7,128 bases of DNA from an uncultured Panacagrimonas sp. (GCA_946481265.1 CAMLNE010000225.1:1-7128), one strand, 5' to 3'. Numbered from the stretch's first letter, positions 1-6,311 are shown. The notes: generated by a model from the sequence alone, not told the origin. Made by a program: numbers and translations.

Positions 1-1
1 C

Positions 2-481
2 TTCCTGATTCCGTTCGCGACGTGGCTGCTGATCGGCTACTTCAAGTCGATCCCCTACGAGCTCGAGGAGTGCGCGCTGATCGACGGCGCCACGCGCCTG
101 CAGATCCTTTGGATCATGCCGCTCCCCTTGGCCGTCCCCGGCCTGATCTCCGCCGGAATCTTCGCCTTCACCCTCTCCTGGAACGAGTTCATCTACGCGC
201 TGGCCTTCATCCAGTCCGCGGAGAAGAAGACCGTGCCCGTGGCCGTCCTCACCCAGCTGGTAGATTCGCATAGCCGTCATGGTCGTGATGCCCATGCCGT
301 CGCCCAGGAAGAACAGCAGGTTCTTCTGCGGCGCTGCAGCGTCGCCCGGATCGTTGCTGCTGCTGTTGTTGTCGCTACAGCCGGCCACGCCCAGCACAAG
401 CGCAAGCGCCGCGGCTGGCAGTCCAAAACGTTTCATGAGTGCTCCCGATTGCGGAGCACCGATTGTTTCGGCCGTGCATGA
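2..481 (+). CDS. Carbohydrate ABC transporter permease (MalG-type), 5' end missing and 3' end replaced after about position 262
   Basis: This is the inner-membrane permease subunit of a binding-protein-dependent sugar importer. The frame is open from the window edge. Residues 20-46 carry the EAA loop that docks the ATPase (YELEECALIDGATRLQIL, then PLPLAVPGL). A hydrophobic segment with SAGIFAFTLSWNEFIYAL follows, and then EKKTVPVAVLTQLV. In MalG-like permeases the next residues should be a short loop of the GDV..WG kind and a last membrane helix. Here the frame instead reads DSHSRHGRDAHAV and stays non-homologous until a stop at 479-481. That tail is the antisense of a phosphatase gene, so only positions 2-262 are genuine permease sequence (about 87 codons). 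The lost tail includes the final transmembrane helix, so the product as written should not work. No partner ATPase or sugar-binding protein is in view, and the sugar cannot be told from this fragment. Confidence 0.8.
   Translation, partial: FLIPFATWLLIGYFKSIPYELEECALIDGATRLQILWIMPLPLAVPGLISAGIFAFTLSWNEFIYALAFIQSAEKKTVPVAVLTQLVDSHSRHGRDAHAVAQEEQQVLLRRCSVARIVAAAVVVATAGHAQHKRKRRGWQSKTFHECSRLRSTDCFGRA
242..262. other. Junction of two unrelated truncated genes in opposite orientation
   Basis: Reading right, permease homology continues to about position 262 (VAVLTQLV). Reading left, phosphatase homology continues to about 242-257 (RIYQLGEDG). Both families are plausibly satisfied by the same bases, around CAGCTGG and its flanks, and the two frames lie codon on codon. 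This suggests a join at a short shared sequence. The cause could be a real inversion or deletion, or a chimera made during amplification or assembly. The sequence alone cannot decide. Confidence 0.6.
242..436 (-). CDS. Alkaline phosphatase, lipoprotein type: N-terminal fragment only
   Basis: Read from ATG at 436 downward, the protein begins with a lipoprotein signal: MKRF, a hydrophobic stretch, then VAGC with Cys20 as the lipidation site. A Ser/Asn/Asp/Ala/Pro-rich linker covers residues 21-37. The start of the alkaline phosphatase fold follows at residues 39-49 (NLLFFLGDGMG), where Asp46 of GDGMG is the conserved metal ligand. Then comes ITTMTAMRIYQLGEDG to residue 65. The family needs several hundred more residues, including the catalytic Ser and further metal ligands. 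Instead the frame runs, still open, antisense through the ABC permease fragment to the window edge. The gene is therefore broken at about 242-262. The start is supported by a GGGAG ribosome binding site five bases upstream of the ATG. The family would release phosphate from esters in the periplasm or at the outer membrane. It lies downstream of epmA on the same strand, after a 90-bp gap. Confidence 0.72.
439..459 (-). promoter_or_regulatory. Ribosome binding site of the phosphatase gene inside a 7-bp hairpin
   Basis: The arms GTGCTCC (439-445) and GGAGCAC (453-459) are perfectly complementary around a 7-base loop. On the minus strand the GGGAG Shine-Dalgarno element (442-446) lies partly in the arm next to the ATG at 436, so a folded leader would hide it. 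The Shine-Dalgarno supports the start choice. A regulatory role for the fold is inference. Confidence 0.45.
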
Positions 482-526
482 CGGCGGGACGACCGTCGGA
501 TGTCGCTTGGGTGAAACGTCGCGCGC

Positions 527-1495
527 TCAGGCGCGCTCGCCGTCCAGGCTCATCGCGGCCGCGACCTCGGACAGGCCGCGTTCGAGCATCAGCAGGCGGT
601 CCAGGCCCAGTGCCACGCCGGCGCAGGCCGGCAGCCCGGCCTGCAGGGCGGCGATCAGGTGGCTGTCGAACGGCGGCACCGGCCGACCGTTCGCGGCGCG
701 CCACGCCTGGTCGGACTCGAAGCGCCGCTGCTGCTCGGCAGGGTCGACCAGTTCGTGGAACCCGTTGGCGAGCTCGATGCCCTGCCAGAACAGCTCGAAG
801 CGCTCGGCGACCGGCGGATCGTCCTGGCGCACGCGCGCTAGCGCCGCCTGGCTGGCGGGAAAATCCATCAGGAAGACCGGTACGTCGACACCGAGCTTCG
901 GGCCGACGCGGTGCGACATCCAGAGGTCGAGCCAGGCGTCGCGGTCCTGCTCGTCGGATCCCAGGTCGAGCATCGGCACCGCGCCGGCGGCAGCGCGATC
1001 ACGCAGCGCGGGAACCGGCTCGGCGAAGGGATCGAAGCCGGCATGCACCTGGAAGGCTTCCCGGTAGCTCAGCCGGCGGAAGCTGCGGCCGACGCCCAAG
1101 CCCAGCGCATGCAGCAGTGACTCGACCTCGTCCATCAGCCGGTGATGGTCCCAGCCCGGCCGATACCACTCGAGCAGGCGGAATTCCGGGTTGTGGTGGC
1201 GGCCACGTTCCTCGCGCCGGAACACCGGGGCGATCTGGAAGATCGCGCCACTGCCGGCGCACAGCAGCCGCTTCATGGCGAACTCGGGCGAGGTCTGCAG
1301 CCAGCCGCCGCCGCTCACCGCGAAGGATTCGATGTGCCGATCGACCGTCGCGTGGCGCGACAGCACCGGCGTATCCACCTCGAGCACGTCGCGGCTCGAA
1401 AAAAAAGCGCGGACGGAACCGTAGAGTTCCGCCCGCGCCTTGAGCGTCTCGAGGGTGGCGCTGGGCCGCCAGAGCTCGCCTGCCCCGGCGTTCAT
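527..1495 (-). CDS. epmA: Elongation factor P--(R)-beta-lysine ligase EpmA (PoxA/GenX/YjeA)
   Basis: EpmA activates (R)-beta-lysine with ATP and joins it to Lys34 of EF-P in the cytoplasm. It is a paralogue of the class II lysyl-tRNA synthetase catalytic core without the anticodon-binding domain. The 322 residues match the usual length (about 325). The N-terminus WRPSATLETLKARA matches the family start, which supports ATG 1495. Visible motifs are TSPEF (68-72, the substrate-binding S-x-E), motif 2 (FRREERGRHHNPEF at 92-105, LEWYRP at 108-113), FPASQAAL, GIELANGFHEL (239-249, including the conserved Glu241), and motif 3 GVALGLDR (293-300). The gene starts 19 bases after the efp stop on the same strand, so the two are probably co-transcribed; its own ribosome binding site is weak. 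Codons 30-33 contain an unusual run of eight T's (1399-1406). No sign of decay is seen. Confidence 0.96.
   Translation of the reverse strand: MNAGAGELWRPSATLETLKARAELYGSVRAFFSSRDVLEVDTPVLSRHATVDRHIESFAVSGGGWLQTSPEFAMKRLLCAGSGAIFQIAPVFRREERGRHHNPEFRLLEWYRPGWDHHRLMDEVESLLHALGLGVGRSFRRLSYREAFQVHAGFDPFAEPVPALRDRAAAGAVPMLDLGSDEQDRDAWLDLWMSHRVGPKLGVDVPVFLMDFPASQAALARVRQDDPPVAERFELFWQGIELANGFHELVDPAEQQRRFESDQAWRAANGRPVPPFDSHLIAALQAGLPACAGVALGLDRLLMLERGLSEVAAAMSLDGERA
1399..1406 (-). repeat. T8 homopolymer in the epmA coding strand
   Basis: Eight consecutive A's on the plus strand read as T8 in epmA, spanning the end of codon 30 (GCT), Phe31 and Phe32 (TTT TTT) and the first base of Ser33 (TCG). Elsewhere in this GC-rich window Phe is nearly always TTC. 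Such runs can cause polymerase slippage, but no effect is shown here. Confidence 0.6.
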
Positions 1496-1514
1496 GCCCG
1501 GGCCCTGCGCCTGC

Positions 1515-2084
1515 CTACTTGCCGGCCCGGCTCAGATACTCACCCGTACGCGTGTCGACCTTGACCAGCTCGCCCTGCTGCACGAACAGGGGAACGCGGA
1601 CCACCGCCCCGGTCTCCAGGGTGGCCGGCTTGCCGCCGCCGCCGCTGGTGTCCCCGCGCACGCCCGGATCGGTCTCGGTGATGGTCAGCAGGGCGAAGTT
1701 CGGCGGCGTCACCGACAGCGGCTGGCCGTTGAAGAACAGGATCTTGCAGGTCTCTTCCCCCTTGATCCACTTGGCAGCGTCCTCGCAGGCGGTCTTGCTG
1801 GCCTGGATCTGCTCGAAGCTGGCGGGATTCATGAAGTGCCAGAACTCGCCATCGTTGTAGAGGTACTGCATCTCCACTTCCTCGATATCGGCCAGCTCCC
1901 AGGAGTCGCCCGACTTGAGGGTCTTCTCGAGCACGCGACCGTTCTTCAGGTTGCGGATCTTGATGGTGTTGGTGGCCTGTCCCTTGCCCGGCTTGCGGTA
2001 CTCGTTCTCCACGATCGAATAGGGTTCGCCATCGACCAGCACCTTGGTGCCGGACCTCATCTCGTTGGTGCTGACTGAAGCCAT
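1515..2084 (-). CDS. efp: Translation elongation factor P
   Basis: EF-P binds the ribosome next to the P-site tRNA and rescues stalls at consecutive prolines. The 189 residues match the family length. Domain I (about 1-65) carries the loop KPGKG with Lys34 at its tip, the residue that receives beta-lysine. Domain II (about 66-127) includes [13 protein letters not shown] and [12 protein letters not shown]. Domain III (about 128-189) contains the EF-P signature [20 protein letters not shown] and ends [12 protein letters not shown] 2084 gives [12 protein letters not shown], colinear with the E. coli protein. The Shine-Dalgarno is weak. It is the first gene of an efp-epmA unit and is divergent from epmB, so writer enzymes and substrate sit together. 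The hydroxylase EpmC is not in the window; its absence from the genome cannot be judged. Confidence 0.98.
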   Translation of the reverse strand: MASVSTNEMRSGTKVLVDGEPYSIVENEYRKPGKGQATNTIKIRNLKNGRVLEKTLKSGDSWELADIEEVEMQYLYNDGEFWHFMNPASFEQIQASKTACEDAAKWIKGEETCKILFFNGQPLSVTPPNFALLTITETDPGVRGDTSGGGGKPATLETGAVVRVPLFVQQGELVKVDTRTGEYLSRAGK

Positions 2085-2146
2085 GGAGTCGCTCGGTAGG
2101 GCTGCGGTTTGTGCCGGTGCAGGCGGACGGCGAAAATGCGGCGCGA

Positions 2147-2173
2147 ATGATACAGGCTCGATCCCCCATCAAA
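2147..2173 (-). promoter_or_regulatory. Possible efp promoter
   Basis: On the minus strand, TATCAT (2147-2152) matches five of six -10 bases. TTTGAT (2168-2173) is a poor -35 at a short 15-base spacing. Transcription would start near 2140 and leave a leader of about 55 bases. The -10 overlaps the first codons of epmB, so divergent transcription from this small gap would be linked. The assignment is weak. Confidence 0.3.
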
Positions 2174-3202
2174 CAGGCCCCGCAGTACCCTCCCGACGAG
2201 TCGCCCGCACGCGCGGCCCTGGCTCCCCACTGGCAGCACGTGCTGCGCGAGTCCTTCACGCGCCCGGCCGACCTGCTCGCCTTCCTCGAACTGGACCCCG
2301 ACCTGCCCGCGCTCGACCTGGCGCGCCTGCGCGACTTCCCGCTGCGGGTGCCGCGCGGCTTTGCCGCCCGCATGCGCAAGGGCGACCCCCGCGATCCGCT
2401 GTTCCTGCAGGTCTGGCCCTCGGCCCGCGAGGCCGAACCCGCGCCCGGCTTCGTGCGCGACGCGGTGGGAGACCTGGACGCAGCCGTCGGCGACGGAGTG
2501 CTGCACAAGTACCAGGGTCGCGCGCTGCTGATCACCACCGGCGCCTGCGCCGTGCACTGCCGCTACTGCTTTCGCCGGCACTTTCCCTACGCCGACAGCC
2601 TGGCCGCCCGCGGCCACTGGCAGCCAGCCCTGGAGCGCCTGGCCGCCGATCCCTCCATCAGCGAGGCCATCCTGTCCGGCGGCGATCCGTTCTCGCTGTC
2701 GGACGAGCGCCTGGCCGAACTGTTCGAGGGCCTTGCCCGAATCCCGCACCTGAGGCGGGTGCGCGTGCATACCCGCCAGCCCATCGTGCTGCCCGAGCGG
2801 GTCGACGCCGGCCTGCTCGCCGTGCTCGGAGAGGTCTCGCTGGACAAGGTCATGGTGCTGCACGCCAACCATGCGCAGGAGCTCGATGCCGCGGTGGCAC
2901 GCGCCTGCGCCGAGCTGCGCGCCGCCGGCTGGCTGCTGCTCAACCAGTCCGTCCTGCTGAACGGTGTCAACGACACGACCGCGGCCTTGCGGGGCCTCCA
3001 CGAACGATTGTTCAGCCTCGGCGTTCTCCCCTACTATCTCCACATGATCGACCGCGTGGATGGCGCGGCGCACTTCGAAGTCCCAGAACAACGGTCGCTC
3101 CAGTTGATGCGAGAACTGGCCAGCGGCTCTCCCGGCTATCTCGTCCCCAGACTGGCACGCGAAGTGCCGGGTGACCCCGCCAAGGCTTGGCTTTCATGGT
3201 GA
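2147..3202 (+). CDS. epmB: EF-P beta-lysylation protein EpmB (lysine 2,3-aminomutase family)
   Basis: EpmB is a radical-SAM, PLP-dependent enzyme that converts L-lysine to (R)-beta-lysine for EpmA. ATG 2147 gives 351 residues, near the roughly 342 of E. coli EpmB. The family fold starts with the [19 protein letters not shown] region. The radical-SAM cluster motif is CAVHCRYC (Cys134, Cys138, Cys141), followed by [15 protein letters not shown] (177-182) is the SAM-contact motif. [13 protein letters not shown] and [16 protein letters not shown] are typical of the family. The PLP lysine should be Lys346 in GDPAK, aligned with the PSK lysine of E. coli. Only five residues follow it, fewer than in E. 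coli. An in-frame GTG at 2111 with AGGG upstream is an alternative start, giving 363 residues. The ATG fits the usual N-terminal length better, though it has no clear Shine-Dalgarno; a weak TTGTGC-17-GAAAAT (2109-2137) could start RNA almost at the ATG. The gene end overlaps the next gene by 7 bases. Confidence 0.95.
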   Translation: MIQARSPIKQAPQYPPDESPARAALAPHWQHVLRESFTRPADLLAFLELDPDLPALDLARLRDFPLRVPRGFAARMRKGDPRDPLFLQVWPSAREAEPAPGFVRDAVGDLDAAVGDGVLHKYQGRALLITTGACAVHCRYCFRRHFPYADSLAARGHWQPALERLAADPSISEAILSGGDPFSLSDERLAELFEGLARIPHLRRVRVHTRQPIVLPERVDAGLLAVLGEVSLDKVMVLHANHAQELDAAVARACAELRAAGWLLLNQSVLLNGVNDTTAALRGLHERLFSLGVLPYYLHMIDRVDGAAHFEVPEQRSLQLMRELASGSPGYLVPRLAREVPGDPAKAWLSW

Positions 3203-5253
3203 ACAACCCTCTTGGTTTCGGCGCTGCCGGGTCGACCGGTGCCACGGCCCTGCTGCTGGTGGCCGCGCCGTTCGAGGAGAACGCCAAGCGCGTGGAGACG
3301 CACCTGCGAAACGCCGGGCACAAGGTGCGCACGGTGTGGATCTCGCAGCTCGCCGACCTCGACCCGCATCTGCAGAAGAGCCAGCCCGACCTGCTGCTGG
3401 CCGCCGATCAGGCGCCGGAGATTCCGCTCAAGGTGGTCCTGGACGTCTGCCGCCGCTTCGCTCCCAGCTTGCCGGTGCTCTCGCTGGCCGAGCGGCTGTC
3501 CGGCGACGCGGCCGCAGCCGCGGTCGACGCCGGCGCCCGTGACCTGGTGGCCGATGACAGCCCGGCATCGCTGGCCCACCTCGAACGCGTGGTCGTGCGC
3601 GAGCTCAACGCCTATCGGAACCTGCGCGAGCTGGCGCGCTCCCGTTCGCAGCTGGCCGATTACGAGTCGCGCTACTCGCAGCTCATCGCCGGCACCGGCG
3701 ACGCCGTCGCCCACATCTACGAGGGCATCCTGTCCAAGGTGAATCCGGCGTTTGCCGCGCTGATCGGCTACGAGGATCCCGAGCAGTTGTCCGGCACCCC
3801 GCTGATGGACGTGGTTGCACCGGACCACCAGGCCGGCGTCCGCAACCATCTCAAGCGGCTCAACGCCGGCCGCGCGGACGGCAAGCCGCTGGAATGCGAC
3901 CTGCTCTCGGTGGACGGCGACAAGGTCTCGGTACGCGCCCAGCTCACCGCCGGCGAGGCGGATGGCGAACAGTTCGTCGAGATGCTGATCCGCGCCGAGG
4001 CCGCCCAGCCGGCCGCCGCGGCGGTGGCCTCCTCCGGCCGCATCGACTTCTATGCCGCCCTCGAGGCGCCGGCCCCCGGCAGCGAGCCGCGGGCCGCAGT
4101 GTTCACGGTGGTCGACAACTTCGCCGCCCTGGAGGATCGCGTCGGCCACCTCGATGCCGAACAGGTGGTGATGCAGGTAGGCGCCCGGATCGCCGCCCTG
4201 ATCGGCGGCAACGAGCGCCTGTACCGTTTCTCCACGCAGGAGTTCGCGATTCTGGCCTCGCGCTCGGATGCGCTCGAATTCGAGACCATGGCCGAGAACC
4301 TCGCACGCGAGATCGCCCGCCAGGTGTTCAGTTCGGCGGATCACGAATCGCAGGCCACGCTGTCCGTGGCGGTCTACCCGCTGGGCAACGCAGACACCGG
4401 CGCACAGGTGGCAGGCGAGCTGGTCCGCGAAGCGCGCAAGCTCTCCGCCAAGGGCGGCGACCGTTCCCTGGTGCTGGGCCCGACCGCGCGCGCCAACGCC
4501 GAGGAGCGCGAGGATCAGCGCAAGGCCGAGCTGATCCGCAAGGCCATCGAGGACAACCGCTTCAAGCTCGCCTACCAGACCATCGCCAGCCTCGAAGGCG
4601 ACACCCGCCAGCATTTCGACGTGCTGGTGCGCATGATCAGCGAGGAAGGCGTGGAAGTGCACGCCAGCGACTTCATCCGCGCCGCCGGCAAGGCCGGCCT
4701 GATGCGCGCGATCGACCGCTGGGTGATCGGCCGCGCGATCAAGCTCATCGCGGGACGCGAACCGCGCAAGGACGCCTCGATGCTGTTCCTCAAGCTCAGC
4801 GAGGATTCACTGCGCGATGCGGACGCGTTTCTCGCCTGGTTCCAGGAATCGCTGAAGGGACGGCGTTTCGGCGAAGAGGAGGTCTGCATCGAGATCCAGG
4901 AAGTCGTGCTGGAGAACCACATCCGCAAGGCCAAGCTGCTGACCAAGGCACTGCGTGACACCGGTGCGAGCGTCGCCATCGAGCATTTCGGCATCGGCAC
5001 CAACTCGGCGCAACTGATCGAGCACCTGCCGATCAACTTCCTCAAGTTCCACAGTTCCTACACGCAGAACTTCGACGACAAGGACGTCCAGTCGAAGATG
5101 TCGCAGCTGATGGAGACCGCCAAGCAGCGGAACATCCGGACCATCGTCAGTCACGTCGAGGATGCCAACGTGATGGCGCGCATGTGGCAGATGGGCGTGA
5201 ACTACATCCAGGGCTACCACATCCAGGAACCCGAGGTGGTGATGCTCACCTGA
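3196..5253 (+). CDS. FimX-like protein: degenerate REC-PAS-GGDEF-EAL c-di-GMP receptor
   Basis: This 685-residue protein has the layout and length of FimX, the c-di-GMP-binding regulator of type IV pili and twitching. Residues about 15-130 look like a receiver domain, but the acidic pair, the phospho-Asp context and the Lys are missing. Residues about 160-266 are a PAS domain (NPAFAALIGY). An Ala/Pro-rich linker follows. The GGDEF-like domain (about 282-430) has STQEF (346-350) where GGDEF should be. In the EAL-like domain (about 440-685), EAL is DVL (475-477), the NLS asparagine is Lys533, DDFGTG is EHFGIG (596-601), LKID is LKFH (616-619) and EGVE is SHVE (652-655). Kept residues include Arg479, Glu566, Lys617, Glu655 and QGY (672-674). 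So it is catalytically dead in both activities but keeps features of a nucleotide-binding EAL pocket. ATG 3196 is chosen over in-frame TTG 3187 because AAGG lies at 3182-3185. The start overlaps the epmB stop, implying translational coupling. Assignment to FimX rather than another degenerate EAL protein rests on motif and length resemblance. Confidence 0.82.
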   Translation: MVNNPLGFGAAGSTGATALLLVAAPFEENAKRVETHLRNAGHKVRTVWISQLADLDPHLQKSQPDLLLAADQAPEIPLKVVLDVCRRFAPSLPVLSLAERLSGDAAAAAVDAGARDLVADDSPASLAHLERVVVRELNAYRNLRELARSRSQLADYESRYSQLIAGTGDAVAHIYEGILSKVNPAFAALIGYEDPEQLSGTPLMDVVAPDHQAGVRNHLKRLNAGRADGKPLECDLLSVDGDKVSVRAQLTAGEADGEQFVEMLIRAEAAQPAAAAVASSGRIDFYAALEAPAPGSEPRAAVFTVVDNFAALEDRVGHLDAEQVVMQVGARIAALIGGNERLYRFSTQEFAILASRSDALEFETMAENLAREIARQVFSSADHESQATLSVAVYPLGNADTGAQVAGELVREARKLSAKGGDRSLVLGPTARANAEEREDQRKAELIRKAIEDNRFKLAYQTIASLEGDTRQHFDVLVRMISEEGVEVHASDFIRAAGKAGLMRAIDRWVIGRAIKLIAGREPRKDASMLFLKLSEDSLRDADAFLAWFQESLKGRRFGEEEVCIEIQEVVLENHIRKAKLLTKALRDTGASVAIEHFGIGTNSAQLIEHLPINFLKFHSSYTQNFDDKDVQSKMSQLMETAKQRNIRTIVSHVEDANVMARMWQMGVNYIQGYHIQEPEVVMLT

Positions 5254-5255
5254 GC

Positions 5256-5294
5256 CGCAAGCACATCCCGGGCGTCGCCCGGGATGTGCTTGCG
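5256..5294. terminator. Perfect 18-bp inverted repeat between convergent genes, likely bidirectional terminator
   Basis: The left arm 5256-5273 (CGCAAGCACATCCCGGGC) and right arm 5277-5294 are exact reverse complements around a 3-base loop, GTC. It begins two bases after the FimX-like stop codon and ends seven bases before the htpX stop codon, so it can serve both converging transcripts. Neither side has a clear T tract, so intrinsic termination may be incomplete; the stem may also protect 3' ends. Confidence 0.75.
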
Positions 5295-5301
5295 TCCGGC
5301 T

Positions 5302-6174
5302 TCAGGTCACCGCGCCGGAGGCCTTGAGCGCGGCGATGCGCTCGTCAAGCGGCGGATGCGTCATGAACATCTTCTTCACGCCGATGATGCCGAAGGCCTC
5401 GACCGTCTCCGGCAGCGAGGACTTGCCGTCACCGCCCTTGAGCCGTTCGAGCGCCGAGATCATCTTGCGCTTGCCGGCCAGGTGCGCACCGCCCGCGTCG
5501 GCGCGGAACTCGCGCTGGCGGGAGAACCAGCAGACGATGGCAGTGGCCAGGATGCCGAAGACCATCTGCAGCACGAACACCGTGATGTAGTAGCCCGGCC
5601 CGATGCCGCGCTCGGTCTTGAACACCGCGCGATCGATCACGTAGCCGACCACGCGCGACAGGAACATCACGAAGGTGTTCACCACGCCCTGGACCAGGCT
5701 GAGGGTCACCATGTCGCCATTGGCGACGTGGCTGATCTCGTGGCCGAGCACCGCCTCGACCTCCTCCTGGCTCATGTTGCGCAGCAGACCGGTGCTCACG
5801 GCCACCAGGGCGTTGTTCCGGTTCATGCCGGTGGCGAAGGCGTTCGGCTCGGGCGCATCGAAGACCGCCACCTCGGGCATGCCGATGCCGGCCACGCGCG
5901 CCTGGCGCTGCACGGTGTCGACCAGCCATTTCTCGGCGGCGTTGCGCGGCTCGGTGATGACCTGCGCGCCCGTGGACCGCTTGGCCATCCACTTGGACAT
6001 GGCCAGCGAGATGAAGGCGCCGCCGAAGCCGAAGATGGCGGAGAACGCCAGCAGCGCCCCCAGGTTGAGGCCGTTCTGGGTCAGGAAGCGGTCGACGCCC
6101 AGCACCGACGCCACGATCGAGAGCACGATCATGACGGCCACGTTGGTCGCGATCAGCAGGAAGACTCGTTTCAT
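5302..6174 (-). CDS. htpX: Membrane zinc metalloprotease HtpX
   Basis: HtpX is an inner-membrane M48-family protease that degrades misfolded membrane proteins alongside FtsH. The 290 residues are close to the usual 293. Two N-terminal transmembrane segments lie at about 4-25 and 36-58. The zinc-binding HEISH sits at 145-149 and is followed by VANGD. The third ligand is Glu222 in [10 protein letters not shown]. Two further hydrophobic segments fall at about 156-180 and 195-217. The C-terminus [14 protein letters not shown] is the typical family end. ATG 6174 is preceded by an AAGAGAA purine stretch that serves as the ribosome binding site. A heat-shock-type promoter match lies 37-66 bases upstream, in keeping with sigma-32 control of htpX in E. 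coli. The active-site residues are intact, so it should be functional. Confidence 0.97.
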   Translation of the reverse strand: MKRVFLLIATNVAVMIVLSIVASVLGVDRFLTQNGLNLGALLAFSAIFGFGGAFISLAMSKWMAKRSTGAQVITEPRNAAEKWLVDTVQRQARVAGIGMPEVAVFDAPEPNAFATGMNRNNALVAVSTGLLRNMSQEEVEAVLGHEISHVANGDMVTLSLVQGVVNTFVMFLSRVVGYVIDRAVFKTERGIGPGYYITVFVLQMVFGILATAIVCWFSRQREFRADAGGAHLAGKRKMISALERLKGGDGKSSLPETVEAFGIIGVKKMFMTHPPLDERIAALKASGAVT

Positions 6175-6210
6175 GGGTTTCTCTTGGTACGGGGGCGATC
6201 CGCCCGCTCA

Positions 6211-6240
6211 TTGTCGGGGCTCGGATCGGCGGTTCAAGGG
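6211..6240 (-). promoter_or_regulatory. Candidate sigma-32 (heat-shock) promoter of htpX
   Basis: On the minus strand, CCCTTGAA (ending at 6233) matches the sigma-32 -35 element. After 13 bases comes CCCCGACA (6219 down to 6212), close to the CCCCAT-type -10. Transcription would start near 6204, giving a leader of about 30 bases. The same bases also read as a mediocre sigma-70 site (TTGAAC-16-GACAAT). The match is visible in the sequence; its use is inferred from known htpX regulation. Confidence 0.5.
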
Positions 6241-6286
6241 CCGCGTGCGCGCCGCCGCCGTTGACCCGGCAGGCTCGCGCGCCCGA

Positions 6287-6311
6287 CCCGCGACGTCGCG
6301 GGCAGGCCCGC
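6287..6311 (-). terminator. GC-rich palindromes after parC, possible terminator
   Basis: CCCGCGACGTCGCGGG (6287-6302) is a perfect 16-base palindrome that can fold as a 6-bp stem with loop ACGT. It overlaps a second inverted repeat, GCGGGC-AG-GCCCGC (6298-6311), which abuts the parC stop codon. The two folds exclude each other. There is no T tract, so a terminator role is uncertain. Confidence 0.35.

Noticed and set aside
345..375. GCTGCTGCTGTTGTTGT low-complexity tract as a repeat array
   Set aside because: It encodes the Ser/Asn linker after the lipoprotein cysteine and needs no separate explanation.
480..497. GACGG/CCGTC inverted repeat as an epmA terminator
   Set aside because: The stem has only five pairs with an 8-base loop and no T tract; this is expected by chance at this GC content.
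439..1443. 334-codon Arg/Ala/Pro-rich open frame on the plus strand
   Set aside because: It is a shadow of epmA with no domain-like pattern and a composition typical of a wrong frame in GC-rich DNA.
2111..2146. GTG at 2111 as the epmB start
   Set aside because: It adds 12 residues with no family counterpart. It does have a possible AGGG upstream, so it is kept only as an alternative.
2057..3091. Long minus-strand frame opposite epmB
   Set aside because: It is a shadow of epmB. The radical-SAM motifs are on the plus strand.
3187..3195. TTG at 3187 as the start of the FimX-like protein
   Set aside because: The ATG three codons later is the better codon and has AAGG at a workable distance.
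3240..3590. Active phospho-receiver domain
   Set aside because: The fold pattern is present, but the acidic pair after the first strand and the conserved Lys are missing, and the phospho-Asp does not align. Phosphorylation signalling is therefore not supported.
3136..4662. 508-codon open frame on the minus strand
   Set aside because: It is antisense to the FimX-like gene and rich in His, Gly, Ala and Arg, the usual by-product of GC-rich coding strands. It has no recognisable domain, while the plus strand has clear REC, PAS, GGDEF-like and EAL-like domains.
5284..6264. 326-codon open frame on the plus strand
   Set aside because: It lies antisense to htpX, whose motifs are unmistakable. The product is a low-complexity His/Asp/Gly-rich shadow.
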